Source of the DNA: Pseudomonadota bacterium
Lineage (GTDB): Bacteria; Pseudomonadota; Gammaproteobacteria; Burkholderiales; Burkholderiaceae_C
Direction of reading: 5' to 3'
Length of the DNA stretch: 64,000 bases
NCBI GenBank assembly: GCA_029780695.1
Contig: JAKOYD010000078.1
Location: 18,931 to 82,930 of the forward strand
Shown here: in pieces, positions 1 through 8,896 of the stretch
How the letters are laid out: each line of letters begins with the position of its first letter
Numbering within the stretch: position 1 is the stretch's first letter
Translations under genes and position numbers: made by a program
Notes under the pieces: model-generated
The model's input: the letters and a program-made list of their open reading frames with translations, nothing else
What the model was told of the DNA's origin: nothing
Databases searched by the model: none

Positions 1-1052
1 GTGGGGGCGATGATGTTGGGCGCGCCGGGCCAGGTGGTCGCATCGTTGCTGAAACCGATGGTGTAGGTCACCATGTGCGGCCAGGTGGCGGGGTCGTAGC
101 GCGGGTTCCAGTAGCGCTCCAGAACCGCTGGCCGACCCACGCTATCGTTGCCGAAAAGTTCGATGCTCGGGGCATGCCGGTAATCGGCCGTCGGTTGGAC
201 AGTGCCCGTGAGCGACCCGGCAGGCTGCAGCGGATCCGCCCAGCTACGGAACGCCAAGTCAGCCACGGTGTTGGGTGTGGTGTCGCGGTAAAGGGCTACC
301 TTGGCGTTTTGCGCAGCGGAGCCATCCGCATAAATGGTGCCGTCGGGCAAGATGCGTGGTAAAGCCGCGTTGCCTGCGCCATCCTGCTCGCCACCGTTTA
401 CGGCGCCATTCCAGCGCCCGTCGGTCATCACGATGTGGTAGTTGCGACGACACGCAAGGTAGGGCGCTCCGGTGTTGCCCGGGTCTGATGCCCATGGACT
501 GTTGACGCCCACAGCGCGCCGCATGTAGGCATCGGCCTGAGTGAACATCATGTGCAAGGGCGTGTTGAAACTGGGGACGAGACTGTTGACGAAGGCCAGG
601 AAGTTGGCGCGGTGAGTGCCTTGTAGCGGGCGCATGGAGTTTTGGTTCATGGCCGCGCTGTCTACGCTGTTGGCACTCGGTGCTCCACCTTGATTCCACA
701 GGGTCTGCCAAGCCAGGCGAATCTTCTTTTCGGGCAAGAGCGTTCTGTCATTGAACACCTGATTCAGCGAAAACCGGAGTATGTTCATCCGCGGTGCGCG
801 CGTATCCCAACTGCCGTCCGCATTGGGCGTTACGATGCTTGCGTCTACCCGTCCTCCACTGATCGACGATCCCATGCTTCCCGAGTCGTCCACCGAAACG
901 ATGACGTTCGGCGCGACATAAGGCTCCACGGTGCCGGGCGGCGACTGCGACAGATCCAGCGCCCAAGCGCCGTGTGGAACGAGGGTGGCGCCGGCGGCGA
1001 GTGCCAGCAGGGTCTTGCTGTAGCGGGGCGGGGTGCCGCGGCGGCGGGGCAT
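1..1052 (-). CDS. pilY1: PilY1-like type IV pilus tip/assembly protein, N-terminal part (cut by window edge)
   Basis: Only the first 350 residues are present; the frame is still open at base 1. The ATG at 1052 has AGGAG about 9 bases upstream. The protein opens with a signal peptide (positively charged start, hydrophobic stretch to about residue 28, cleavage near AWA) followed by a von Willebrand A-type fold whose metal site DxSxS is visible as D55, S57, S59. PilY1 proteins are exported, sit with the minor pilins at the type IV pilus tip, and act in pilus extension, adhesion and surface sensing. It is last in the visible minor-pilin operon, 93 bases after pilX. The calcium-binding beta-propeller expected at the C-terminus lies outside the window, so the call rests on signal peptide, VWA site and context. 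Confidence 0.85.
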   Translation of the reverse strand, partial: MPRRRGTPPRYSKTLLALAAGATLVPHGAWALDLSQSPPGTVEPYVAPNVIVSVDDSGSMGSSISGGRVDASIVTPNADGSWDTRAPRMNILRFSLNQVFNDRTLLPEKKIRLAWQTLWNQGGAPSANSVDSAAMNQNSMRPLQGTHRANFLAFVNSLVPSFNTPLHMMFTQADAYMRRAVGVNSPWASDPGNTGAPYLACRRNYHIVMTDGRWNGAVNGGEQDGAGNAALPRILPDGTIYADGSAAQNAKVALYRDTTPNTVADLAFRSWADPLQPAGSLTGTVQPTADYRHAPSIELFGNDSVGRPAVLERYWNPRYDPATWPHMVTYTIGFSNDATTWPGAPNIIAP

Positions 1053-1145
1053 GGAGCTGCTCCTGTGGTGATGGTGTTTGGGTGCTGACACGGCGTTGCG
1101 GGCGTGGGCGAATGGCGCAGCTGTCAAGACTGGCACCAGGCGGGT

Positions 1146-1928
1146 TCAGTCTTTCCGTTTTTGCTGCGCATAGGTTTCTTGCAGCACGACCCGGGTGGTG
1201 GGTTTGAGCCCGTACGCCACCGCGGTGATGCGATAGACGACATTGGGGGCGACGTTGAGCGGCAACAGGCTTGGCGCGCCGACGATCAGGCCCGAGCTCT
1301 TGCTGCTTTCGTCGTAGGGCAACACCTCGATCCAGTACCACCCGCCGCGGTCGGCAGCGCTGGTGTCCGCCAGGATGGGGTTGACGGGCGAGGCGGTGCT
1401 GCCTTTCAAGGCGCCCGTGTACTGGCCGTAGCGTGCACCGATGCCGGCTACCGTGAGCGCGTCGAGCGTCACTTCGCCAGGCTGCAGATTGGTCGGGGCG
1501 GGGCTGGTGGCGCTGGTGTAATTCCAGAAGTCCTGGCGGCCCGTGCGCTTGGCGCACAGGCCGTTGCGGCAACGGGTTGGCTGGGCTTCAAGAGTGGCCA
1601 GCAAGAAGCCCACATCCTGGGCTTCGAGCGGAATCTTGTCGATCGTGGAGCGGCGGCAGGTGTCGCCAACGGTGGCGTCTATCGTGCAGTCGCTGCCATC
1701 GGCGTTGTCGCCGCGAATGTCGAGCTCGGCGTCTTGCAGCAACGCCTGAGCGGCCTCGAAGGCGCGCTGGTAATCGGCGTCGTTACCGACCACCATTTCG
1801 TTGAACAGCGACGTGCGCGACGCCCACAGTGCCAGCAGCATCGAAAGAAGCACGAAGACGATGACGACGAACAGCGAGATGCCGCGCTGGCGTCGGCGTG
1901 GGGTGCGGTAGAGGGGCAGTGGCGGCAC
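1146..1928 (-). CDS. pilX: Type IV minor pilin PilX
   Basis: 260 residues. A short basic leader ends in QRG (residue 16), followed directly by one long hydrophobic helix (about 17-38), the prepilin layout. The residue five after the cleavage glycine is not glutamate, which is usual for PilX and separates it from the neighbouring pilins. The rest is a soluble domain with cysteines that could form disulphides. PilX joins the priming complex of the type IV pilus with PilV, PilW, FimT/PilE and PilY1. The start is GTG at 1928 with AGGA about 10 bases upstream; no in-frame ATG fits. It lies 16 bases after pilW. Confidence 0.85.
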   Translation of the reverse strand: MPPLPLYRTPRRRQRGISLFVVIVFVLLSMLLALWASRTSLFNEMVVGNDADYQRAFEAAQALLQDAELDIRGDNADGSDCTIDATVGDTCRRSTIDKIPLEAQDVGFLLATLEAQPTRCRNGLCAKRTGRQDFWNYTSATSPAPTNLQPGEVTLDALTVAGIGARYGQYTGALKGSTASPVNPILADTSAADRGGWYWIEVLPYDESSKSSGLIVGAPSLLPLNVAPNVVYRITAVAYGLKPTTRVVLQETYAQQKRKD

Positions 1929-1944
1929 GGCGGAGCATTCCTGT

Positions 1945-2871
1945 TTAAAGCACGGTGCCGACCAGCCCCTGGCTGCGCAGCTGGAACACGTTGCGGAACA
2001 CCAGGTGCATGCGGTTGGCGCGGTCGCCCGTGAGCGTGGTCATGTCGACCGACGTGGTGCCGTCGCAGTCGGTGTAGCTGGTGCCGGAAGGCATGCCGAT
2101 GCGTTCGACGCCGTACAACACCAGGCATACCTCAACGCCTTGCACGCGCGGCCAGTCGTTGGCGGTGAGGGACGAAGCGGGCGCGTAGTAGAGCGTCGGG
2201 GTGCCGAGCATGGTCACGTCCTGCAGCAGGTAGCGCACCTGGAAGTTGGCAACGCGCTGCACGATCGGCTGCGCGGCGGCACCGTTGGCAACGCAGCGCA
2301 AACTAGAGCCATTGAGATTGAAAGCGCTCTCCACCCGCTGGTCGAGGCTGGCGGCGCCTGGTCCGGCAGCGCAGTTGCGCGACTGCGCTTGGTCGGTGGC
2401 CGCGATGAAAACCGATTCTTTGTAGTGTCGATAGCCCACGGTCAGCGACGAGGCCGTGCCATTCAACGTATCGGCCTTGGGATCGAAGCTGTTGCCGCTT
2501 CCGGATGCGGCGGCCACGGTTTCGAATGCCACCGGCGCGGCCAGCAGGTTCACCACCGGTGCGTTGCCGGAATTGAGATTCAGGTAGAGCGATCCCGCCT
2601 GGCGTGTCTGAAGGCCAATCACCCGCAGGGCGTAGGCCGCCTGTTGCTGGATGTCGCTGGCGTCGCTCACCGTCCCCGACACGCCGCGCGATGCCATGAG
2701 GGCGGCCATGGCCACAGCGACCACCAGCAAGCCGATGGCAATACCGACCATCAGCTCCAGCAACGAGACGCCACGCTGCCGCTGGCGCGCGAGCGAACGG
2801 CGTGCGGTCTTGCGCAGACCGTGGCATGGACCATGCTGGACGGCGGGGGTGCTCGAGCGTCGTGTCAGCAT
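1945..2871 (-). CDS. pilW: Type IV minor pilin PilW
   Basis: 308 residues from the ATG at 2871. A longer frame to 2937 exists, but 2871 is one base past the pilV stop and has AGGGG just upstream, so translational coupling favours it. A basic leader ends in QRG (residue 34), then VSLLE starts a hydrophobic helix, with glutamate at mature position 5 as prepilin peptidase substrates need. The large C-terminal domain matches PilW in size. It works with PilV and PilX in pilus assembly in the inner membrane and at the pilus tip. Confidence 0.87.
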   Translation of the reverse strand: MLTRRSSTPAVQHGPCHGLRKTARRSLARQRQRGVSLLELMVGIAIGLLVVAVAMAALMASRGVSGTVSDASDIQQQAAYALRVIGLQTRQAGSLYLNLNSGNAPVVNLLAAPVAFETVAAASGSGNSFDPKADTLNGTASSLTVGYRHYKESVFIAATDQAQSRNCAAGPGAASLDQRVESAFNLNGSSLRCVANGAAAQPIVQRVANFQVRYLLQDVTMLGTPTLYYAPASSLTANDWPRVQGVEVCLVLYGVERIGMPSGTSYTDCDGTTSVDMTTLTGDRANRMHLVFRNVFQLRSQGLVGTVL

Positions 2872-2872
2872 G

Positions 2873-3538
2873 TCACGCCCCTGCGCAGAAATATTGGCTT
2901 GCGCCGCTGGCGGTATAGGGTGCGCAACGGCCGGCAACGGGCAGGTATTGCAGGTGGCAAGTGCGGTCGGCGGGGCAGGTCACGGTTGCGCCGCCCTCCG
3001 TCACCGTGCCAGTGCTGTCGATCACCTTGGTGGCGTCGACGTTGTTCTTGTAGGCGGCGCTGGTGTCGCGTTCGTTCTCGCGCCAGCTGATCATCACACC
3101 CAGTTGGCGGCGGTTGGAGGCCACGGTTTCTCCGGGGGCCAGAAAAATGGTGGCATCGCCCAGCGGCAGCACGCGCTGGACGCCGCGTTTCCATTCGGCC
3201 ACGTCGTAGGTAGCCAGCTCGGCGCCGTTGCAGGCAGTGGCGCTGCAGTCCTTGGCGGCGGCGGGGGTAGGGGGTGAAGCGGTCCAGCTACTCGTGTAGC
3301 TGCCGAGGATGGCCAGTGCGTTGGGGTTGACCTTCATGCGCTCGCCCAAGTCCTCGATCAGCCGCACGGCCTGGGCGCGGCGCACGCTGGTTTGTGTGTC
3401 GGTCAGCGTGCGCATCTGCACGCCCAGAATGCCCAGGATGCCGAGCGCCGCGACCACGATCGCGATCAGCGATTCGATGAGGGTGATGCCGCGTTGCTGT
3501 CGCGGCGGGGCAGGGCGCAGCGGCGTCAGTCGGTGCAT
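2873..3538 (-). CDS. pilV: Type IV pilus modification protein / minor pilin PilV
   Basis: 221 residues. The leader ends in QRG (residue 17) followed by ITLIE and an Ala/Leu/Ile-rich helix: a type III signal with Glu5. The soluble part carries several cysteines near the C-terminus (CPADRTC region), plausible disulphides. PilV-type minor pilins help start pilus fibres and stabilise the tip complex. Its start overlaps the end of fimT by 13 bases and its stop is one base from the pilW start, so the genes are surely one transcript. Confidence 0.87.
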   Translation of the reverse strand: MHRLTPLRPAPPRQQRGITLIESLIAIVVAALGILGILGVQMRTLTDTQTSVRRAQAVRLIEDLGERMKVNPNALAILGSYTSSWTASPPTPAAAKDCSATACNGAELATYDVAEWKRGVQRVLPLGDATIFLAPGETVASNRRQLGVMISWRENERDTSAAYKNNVDATKVIDSTGTVTEGGATVTCPADRTCHLQYLPVAGRCAPYTASGASQYFCAGA

Positions 3539-4113
3539 GGCACATCCTCCATGGGAATGACACGAATTCGCCCGGCCGAACTCATGCAGAGGCCGCGCAC
3601 GGCGGGGTTGCTGATCGACTCGTTTTGCGGTACGAGATTGAAGCCCACGTACGGACCCGTCACCGCGCCCCAGCGATTGAGGCTGAAGCTCGACGCGCCG
3701 TCGGTGCGCGAGATTTCCACCTTGGTCGGGGTGTCGTAGCGCTGCAGCTCGGTATCGCCAGCGTCGCCGCAGTTGTTGTTGCCATCGGCGTCAACGCACA
3801 CGGTCCAACCGCAACCCCAGTCGGCGCCATTGATGGCGTTAGTGCAGCCATTGGTGCCGTTGGGCAGCTTTTGCACCACCACGCCACCGCCCCGCCGGAT
3901 GGCCTCGGATCGAGCGTAGTACAGGGTGGAACGCAGCGTTTCAACGGCCTGCCGCACGCGCCACTGATCCATCAGCGGCTTGAAGCTGGGTGCGGCCAGC
4001 GCCGCCAGGATGGCGAGGATCGACAGCACCACCATCAGCTCGATGGCGGTGAAGCCGCGGTGCAGCGGCCGCGCCAATGGCCGCTTGCGACACATCATGG
4101 GTTGATCGTCCAT
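3526..4113 (-). CDS. fimT: Prepilin-like FimT/GspH family minor pilin
   Basis: 195 residues. The leader ends at RG (residue 20) and continues FTAIE with a hydrophobic helix to about residue 45, a standard prepilin signal with Glu5. The C-terminal part, with cysteines around CTNAINGADWGCGW, resembles FimT/GspH pseudopilins, which bind DNA or prime fibre assembly in some bacteria. It is the first gene of the operon on the minus strand. The first ATG (4113) has AAGG directly against it, which is too close, so the ATG pair at residues 6-7 is an alternative start. Confidence 0.8.
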   Translation of the reverse strand: MDDQPMMCRKRPLARPLHRGFTAIELMVVLSILAILAALAAPSFKPLMDQWRVRQAVETLRSTLYYARSEAIRRGGGVVVQKLPNGTNGCTNAINGADWGCGWTVCVDADGNNNCGDAGDTELQRYDTPTKVEISRTDGASSFSLNRWGAVTGPYVGFNLVPQNESISNPAVRGLCMSSAGRIRVIPMEDVPCTD

Positions 4114-4192
4114 CCTTGCATACTAGGTGCGGATGGCGGGGGCTGCGGCCCGCTTGCGACGAACGGCGTCAGCCGCAGGACGGGCGGGCGAA

Positions 4193-5479
4193 TCAGCCGC
4201 CCGTGCCGGGCGCCTTGCCGCGCAGGAACAGCCGCTCGATGGCCTGCGTGGTCTGTTCGCGGTGGTCCGGATCGGCGCCGTGCAATTCGGCCAGCGCGCC
4301 GTGCATCATCTTCTGCATCAGCCCGCGCGACAGACCATCCAGCACCGCCTCCACATCCTCACCCTTGGCCAGCCGCTTGCGCGCCTTGGCCAGTTCGGCG
4401 GCGCGCCAGGCGTCGGCCTGGGCGTTGAGCTGCTGGATGAGCGGGACGACGCCGCTGGCGGGGCTGCGCTGGTCAATCCAGTGCATGAAGCTTTGCACGC
4501 CGGCGTCGATGATGGCCTCGGCCTGGGCGACGGCGGCCTGGCGGTTGGCGTGGCCGGTCTGCACCACCTGGGCCAGGTCGTCGACGGTGTACAGATACAC
4601 GTCGTCCAGCGCCTTGACTTCGGGCTCGATGTCGCGCGGCACGGCCAGGTCGACCATGAAGATGGGGCGGTGGCGGCGTTTTTTAAGCGCTCGCTCGACC
4701 GCGCCCAGGCCGATGATGGGCAGCGTGCTGGCGGTGCAGCTAACGATGGCGTCGAATTCATGCAGGCGCTCGGGCAGGTCGGCCAGGCGCATCACTTCGC
4801 CGCCCAGTCGGCTGGCCAGCTTTTCGCCACGCTCAAGCGTGCGGTTGGCGATGGCGATGGCCCTGGGTTGCCGCGCCGCGAAGTGGGTGGCGGCCAGTTC
4901 GACCATTTCGCCCGCGCCGACGAACAGCACGCGGATCTCGCGCAGGTCCTCGAACAGGTTTCCCGCCAGGCGCACCGCGGCGGCGGCCATGCTGATGGAA
5001 TGCGCGCCGATGTCGGTCGATGTGCGCACCTGCTTGGCGACGGCAAAGCTGCGCTGGAACAGCTGGTTCAGCGTGGTGCCCAGCGCGCCCGCGTCTTCGG
5101 CGGCGCGCACGGCGCTTTTCATCTGGCCCAGGATCTGCGCTTCGCCCAGCACCATGCTGTCCAGCCCGCTGGCCACGCGGAAGGCGTGGCGCGCGGCCTG
5201 GTCGTCGCGCAAAACGTAGGTGTGGTGGTGCAGCGCGTCCACCGGCACGTCGCCGGCGCGCGCCAGCCAGCCCAGGGTGTGGTCGATCTGCACGTTGTCG
5301 GACGCGCAATACACCTCGGTGCGGTTGCAGGTGGACAGGATCGCCGCCTCGGGTTGGCGCTGGTGCGACGTGCGCAAGCCGTGCAGCGCAGGTGCCATCT
5401 GGTCGAGCGCGAACGCGAAACGGCCACGCAGATCCAGCGGCGCGGTGTTGTGGTTCAGTCCCAATGCCCAGACGGCCAT
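4193..5479 (-). CDS. hemA: Glutamyl-tRNA reductase
   Basis: 428 residues, normal family length. It reduces glutamyl-tRNA(Glu) to glutamate-1-semialdehyde with NADPH, the first committed step of C5 tetrapyrrole synthesis. The catalytic cysteine is visible in STCNRTE (C51), the NADPH-binding Rossmann motif in GAGEMVE near residue 187, and a helical dimerisation domain fills the C-terminus. The start is divergent from a small membrane protein gene. There is no Shine-Dalgarno sequence, but a perfect TATAAT lies 7 bases before the ATG, so the mRNA may be leaderless. A gap of 79 bases separates it from the downstream fimT start. Confidence 0.95.
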   Translation of the reverse strand: MAVWALGLNHNTAPLDLRGRFAFALDQMAPALHGLRTSHQRQPEAAILSTCNRTEVYCASDNVQIDHTLGWLARAGDVPVDALHHHTYVLRDDQAARHAFRVASGLDSMVLGEAQILGQMKSAVRAAEDAGALGTTLNQLFQRSFAVAKQVRTSTDIGAHSISMAAAAVRLAGNLFEDLREIRVLFVGAGEMVELAATHFAARQPRAIAIANRTLERGEKLASRLGGEVMRLADLPERLHEFDAIVSCTASTLPIIGLGAVERALKKRRHRPIFMVDLAVPRDIEPEVKALDDVYLYTVDDLAQVVQTGHANRQAAVAQAEAIIDAGVQSFMHWIDQRSPASGVVPLIQQLNAQADAWRAAELAKARKRLAKGEDVEAVLDGLSRGLMQKMMHGALAELHGADPDHREQTTQAIERLFLRGKAPGTGG

Positions 5480-5486
5480 GGGGGCG

Positions 5487-5492
5487 ATTATA
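5487..5492 (-). promoter_or_regulatory. Perfect -10 hexamer just upstream of hemA
   Basis: TATAAT on the minus strand ends 7 bases before the hemA ATG (5479). No good -35 hexamer is found 16-18 bases further upstream. If it is used, transcription would begin at or next to the start codon. Confidence 0.4.
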
Positions 5493-5526
5493 AAATTGGG
5501 TGCCCGGTCGCGCTGTGTTGTCGACC

Positions 5527-5844
5527 ATGGACTTGACCAACATCAAGAGCGTCATGCAGATTGCCGACACCTTCTGGCACCTTGCCAACTTCATGCTGCC
5601 CGCGCTGGTGATGGCGCCCGGCATGGTGCTGGCGGCCCGCTGGGTGTATCGAAATCACCCGCCTGCGCTGTCCCTGCCTGCGCAGATAGCTATCAATTTT
5701 GTAGTTTGCCTGGTGGTGCTGGTGGCCGGGCTGGCGGCGTCGGGGCATGACGGGCGGCTGTTGACCTACGCCGCCTTGGTGCTGGCCAGCGCGGCCACGC
5801 CCGCGGTGCTGGCGCTGCGTCGGCGCCCGTTCAACCAGGGCTGA
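5527..5844 (+). CDS. Small hypothetical membrane protein
   Basis: 105 residues from the ATG at 5527 (MDLTNIK...); an upstream in-frame alternative start lies at 5500. Three hydrophobic segments at about residues 22-42, 55-72 and 78-97 suggest an inner-membrane protein with a basic C-terminal tail. I do not recognise the family; similar small proteins sit next to hemA in related genomes, but no function follows. Bases 5688-5706, within the second hydrophobic segment, resemble the interspersed AGCTAT-N7 repeat, so part of the gene may derive from it. The last 14 bases overlap the end of the convergent ugpQ. Confidence 0.6.
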   Translation: MDLTNIKSVMQIADTFWHLANFMLPALVMAPGMVLAARWVYRNHPPALSLPAQIAINFVVCLVVLVAGLAASGHDGRLLTYAALVLASAATPAVLALRRRPFNQG

Positions 5845-6565
5845 ACAGGTCGACCCGGTCGGTCACGATGCCATCGGTGCCCAGTTGCACCAGCCGCTCG
5901 GCCGCCCATTCGTCGTTCACGGTGTAGCTCAGCGCGCGCATGCCCATGCCGTGGACCTGGGCGACCAGCGCGGCGTCCCACAGGGCGTGGTTGCAGACGA
6001 TGGCGCGGCAGTCCAGCTGGCGCGCGATGTCGGCCCAGCCGTTCCACAGCGTATCCAGCAGCAGCCCGCGCGGCAGCTGCGGCGCGGCCGTTGCCGCGCC
6101 ACGCAGGGCTTCGGGGCGGAACGAGGTCAGCAGCGGCGGCGTGGCCGCGCCTTGCCACAGCCGCGCCGCGGTGTCGGCGACGACGTGGCCGGTGCGCTCT
6201 TCCACGCCGGGCGTCGGCTTGATCTCGATGTCGAGCAAGTGACCGTTGGCCCGGCACCAGCGCGCCAGGTTGGCCAGCGTGGGCAGCGGCTCGCCCGCGT
6301 AGGCCCGCGAATGCCAACTGCCCGCGTCCAGCTGCGACAGTTCGCTCCAGGCCAGATCGCCCGCGGTGCCGTCGCCGTCGGTGGTGCGCTGCAGCGTGGC
6401 GTCGTGCAGCAGAAAGGGCACGCCGTCGGCAGACAGCTTGACGTCGCATTCAAACATGCGATAGCCGTGCGACGCACCCCGGCGAAAGGCCGCCAGCGTG
6501 TTCTCCGGCGCCAGCTTGCCCGCCCCGCGGTGGGCGATCCAGAAGGGGTAGGGCCAGTCGCTCAT
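5831..6565 (-). CDS. ugpQ: Glycerophosphodiester phosphodiesterase
   Basis: 244 residues from the ATG at 6565 (MSDWPYP...), which aligns with the start of E. coli UgpQ as I recall it. It hydrolyses glycerophosphodiesters to glycerol-3-phosphate and an alcohol in the cytoplasm. The family signature HRGAGKLAPENT (H12, R13, E21) is intact, as are ECDVKL and LLHDATLQRTTDG, which supply metal ligands and the second catalytic histidine. It is the last gene of the ugp operon. An alcohol dehydrogenase gene separates it from ugpC, unlike the usual ugpC-ugpQ adjacency. Confidence 0.93.
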   Translation of the reverse strand: MSDWPYPFWIAHRGAGKLAPENTLAAFRRGASHGYRMFECDVKLSADGVPFLLHDATLQRTTDGDGTAGDLAWSELSQLDAGSWHSRAYAGEPLPTLANLARWCRANGHLLDIEIKPTPGVEERTGHVVADTAARLWQGAATPPLLTSFRPEALRGAATAAPQLPRGLLLDTLWNGWADIARQLDCRAIVCNHALWDAALVAQVHGMGMRALSYTVNDEWAAERLVQLGTDGIVTDRVDLFSPG

Positions 6566-6570
6566 GTTGT

Positions 6571-6620
6571 GCAAAGCTATTAATAATATAGCTGAACGCG
6601 CTTGATAGACAAGCGCTGGA
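6571..6620. repeat. Family 1 palindromic repeat, near-perfect copy
   Basis: Core AGCTAT (6575-6580), 7-base spacer, ATAGCT (6588-6593), followed by a second stem GCGCTTG (6598-6604) / CAAGCGC (6610-6616). It fills the junction between the alcohol dehydrogenase and ugpQ and is the best reference copy for the family. Confidence 0.85.
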
Positions 6621-6650
6621 GGCTGTTTTGGTTTGGATTCGGGCGAGCCG

Positions 6651-7682
6651 TCAATCCATGTTCAAGGCGATCTTGCCGAACTGCTCGCCCGATTCGAGCC
6701 GGTCGAGCGCGGCGTGCACCTGATCGAGCGCAAACGTCTGCTCGATCACCGGCCGCACCGCGTGACGCTGGCAGAAGGCGAGCAGGTCGTGCAGCTCGGC
6801 CACCGTGCCCAGCGTGGAGCCGAACACGCGCAGCTGGCGGATGAACAGGCGGCGCAGGTCGGCGCCAGGCTGGTCGCCGCTGGTGGCGCCGCAGGTGACC
6901 AGCCGGCCGCCGCGCACCAGGCTCTTCATGGCGGCGGGCCAGACGGCTTCGCCCACGTTTTCAAACACCACGTCGACGCCGCGGCCACCCGTGGCGGCCA
7001 GCGCGGCTTTGGCAACGTCTTCGCGGCTGCTGTCGATGGCGTGGTCGGCGCCCAGCGCGCGTGCCTGTTCCAGCTTGGCCGGGTGGCGCGACGTGACGAG
7101 GGTGCGCGCGCCCATCGCCTTGGCCAGTTGCAGCCCGGCCAGCGAGACGCCGCCGCCGATGCCGAAGATCAGCACCGTTTCCCAGCTGTTGAGCTGCGCC
7201 TGCGTCACCAGCATGCGCCAGGCGGTGAGGTGGTTGACGCCCAGCGCCGCGCCTTCGGCGAACGACCAGCCGTCGGGCAGCGGCAGCACGTTGCGCGCCG
7301 GCACGGTGACGTACTGCGCGAAGGTGCCGTCGCGGTGCTCGCCAATCAACTGGTAGCGCGCGCACAGCACGTCGTCGCCGCGCAGGCAGAACTCGCAGCG
7401 CCCGCAGGCAATGCCGGGGTGCAGCAGCACGCGCTGGCCCGCGTGCAGCGCGGGGTCGCCGGGGTCGACCTCGTCGATGACGCCGGCGCCGTCGAGGCCC
7501 ATGATCTGCGGCAGGCTGTGCGTGATGCCGGCGCCCGAATCGCGCATGTACAGGTCGACGCGGTTGAGCGTGGCCGCGTGCAGGCGCACGCGCACGTCGC
7601 CGGCCGCGCGGGCCGGCAGCGGGCGCTCGCCCAGCGCCACGATTTCGTTGCCGCCGTGGCCGGTCAGGTAGGCTGCTTTCAT
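6651..7682 (-). CDS. Zinc-containing alcohol dehydrogenase / quinone oxidoreductase family (MDR)
   Basis: 343 residues from the ATG at 7682 (MKAAYLTG); two codons upstream is only a TTG. The N-terminal GroES-like domain holds four cysteines in GIACGRCEFCLRGDDVLC, the structural-zinc set. The usual catalytic-zinc cysteine after the first strands is missing (LNRVDLYMRDSG instead), so a classic zinc alcohol dehydrogenase reaction is uncertain. The nucleotide-binding fold shows GIGGGVSLAGLQLAK near residue 173. Substrate is unknown. It sits between ugpC and ugpQ in the same orientation, flanked on both sides by near-perfect family 1 repeats, which hints that it was added to the operon. A role in oxidising alcohols released by UgpQ is only a guess. 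Confidence 0.8.
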   Translation of the reverse strand: MKAAYLTGHGGNEIVALGERPLPARAAGDVRVRLHAATLNRVDLYMRDSGAGITHSLPQIMGLDGAGVIDEVDPGDPALHAGQRVLLHPGIACGRCEFCLRGDDVLCARYQLIGEHRDGTFAQYVTVPARNVLPLPDGWSFAEGAALGVNHLTAWRMLVTQAQLNSWETVLIFGIGGGVSLAGLQLAKAMGARTLVTSRHPAKLEQARALGADHAIDSSREDVAKAALAATGGRGVDVVFENVGEAVWPAAMKSLVRGGRLVTCGATSGDQPGADLRRLFIRQLRVFGSTLGTVAELHDLLAFCQRHAVRPVIEQTFALDQVHAALDRLESGEQFGKIALNMD

Positions 7683-7699
7683 GGTCAATTCGTCCCCTG

Positions 7700-7741
7700 G
7701 CGCTTGCTGGTATTGCGCGGATAGCTATTGAATGTATAGCT
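7700..7741. repeat. Family 1 palindromic repeat, near-perfect core
   Basis: AGCTAT (7723-7728), 7-base spacer, ATAGCT (7736-7741), with the GCGCTTGCTGG flank on the left. It occupies the junction between ugpC and the alcohol dehydrogenase. Confidence 0.85.
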
Positions 7742-7745
7742 GTCT

Positions 7746-8768
7746 TCAGCCTTCCAGCCGCTGGCCTGTGGCCTCGTCGAAGCCGTGAATGCGGTCTTCG
7801 AGCGGCACCACCTGCAGCGTCTGGCCTGGCGCGGGCGGGGCCTCGGTTTCGTGCATGCGCAGAATCGTCCACGGGCCTTGCGGGCCGCCCAAGTGCCCGT
7901 ACACCAGGCGCTCGGCGCCCAGCATCTCGACGGTTTCGACCTGCAGCGACCAGCCGCCCGAATCGACCAGGCGCAGGTGCTCGGGGCGGATGCCCAGGAT
8001 CACGCCGTCGCGCACGCCTTCGATGCCTTTCAGCAAATTCATCGGCGGCGCGCCGATGAAGCTGGCGACAAACGTGGTGGCCGGGCGGTGGTACACCTCT
8101 TCGGGCGTGCCGAACTGCTCCATGCGGCCGGCGTTCATCACCATCATGCGCTGGGCCAGCGTCATGGCCTCGACCTGGTCGTGCGTGACGAACAGGCTGG
8201 TGATGCCCAGTTCGCGGTGCAGCTTTTCGATTTCCAGCCGCGTCTGCGCGCGCAGCTTGGCGTCCAGGTTGGACAGGGGTTCGTCGAACAAAAACACCTG
8301 CGGCTGGCGCACGATGGCGCGCCCCATCGCCACGCGCTGGCGCTGGCCGCCCGACAGTTCGCGCGGCTTGCGCTGCAGGAACTGGCCCAGTTCCAGAATC
8401 CTGGCGGCCTTGTCGACGCGCGCCTGGATCTCTTCCAGCGGCACCTTCTTGATCTTCAACCCGTACGCCATGTTGTCGAACACGCTCATGTGCGGGTACA
8501 GCGCGTAGTTCTGAAACACCATGGCGATGTCACGCTCGGCAGGCTCCAGATGGTTGACCACACGGTCGCCGATGCGGATGGTGCCGTCGGTGATCTCTTC
8601 CAGCCCTGCCACCATGCGCAGCAGCGTCGACTTGCCGCAGCCCGACGGCCCGACGATGACGACAAACTCGCCATCCTTCACGTCGGCCGTCACGCCGTGA
8701 ATGACCTGGTTCGCCTTCGGGCCGCTGCCGTAGCGCTTGATGACGTTGTTGAATTGGATATTGGCCAT
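7746..8768 (-). CDS. ugpC: ABC transporter ATP-binding protein for sn-glycerol-3-phosphate uptake
   Basis: 340 residues from the ATG at 8768 (MANIQFNNV); the frame continues upstream, but that part is repeat sequence. Walker [10 protein letters not shown] is at residues 40-48, the ABC signature LSGGQRQR near 137, Walker B FLFDEP near 160, and a C-terminal TOBE region contains GIRPEHL. It powers import of glycerol-3-phosphate or glycerophosphodiesters by the UgpA/UgpE permease with UgpB as periplasmic receptor. It follows ugpE after a 128-base gap made almost entirely of a family 2 repeat, and precedes the inserted dehydrogenase gene. Confidence 0.93.
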   Translation of the reverse strand: MANIQFNNVIKRYGSGPKANQVIHGVTADVKDGEFVVIVGPSGCGKSTLLRMVAGLEEITDGTIRIGDRVVNHLEPAERDIAMVFQNYALYPHMSVFDNMAYGLKIKKVPLEEIQARVDKAARILELGQFLQRKPRELSGGQRQRVAMGRAIVRQPQVFLFDEPLSNLDAKLRAQTRLEIEKLHRELGITSLFVTHDQVEAMTLAQRMMVMNAGRMEQFGTPEEVYHRPATTFVASFIGAPPMNLLKGIEGVRDGVILGIRPEHLRLVDSGGWSLQVETVEMLGAERLVYGHLGGPQGPWTILRMHETEAPPAPGQTLQVVPLEDRIHGFDEATGQRLEG

Positions 8769-8773
8769 GTTCA

Positions 8774-8890
8774 AAACCGAATACAGGACGCGAAGGACGC
8801 AAAGATCACGCGAAGGACGCAAAAAAGAAATTCAAAATGGCTTGTTTCGCGTCCTTCGCGAACCCTTTGCGTTCTTCGCGTCCGGCTGTT
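8774..8890. repeat. Family 2 long inverted repeat (copy A), ugpE-ugpC junction
   Basis: Left arm is made of short units like GGACGCGAAGGACGC, right arm TTCGCGTCCTTCGCG and TTCGCGTCCGGCTGTT. The arms are complementary around an A/T-richer centre. The copy fills the whole junction and runs into the upstream frame of ugpC. Confidence 0.85.
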
Positions 8891-8896
8891 GGCTGT

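Noticed and set aside
4127..5536. 469-residue plus-strand open frame
   Set aside because: Shadow of hemA, whose catalytic and NADPH motifs are intact.
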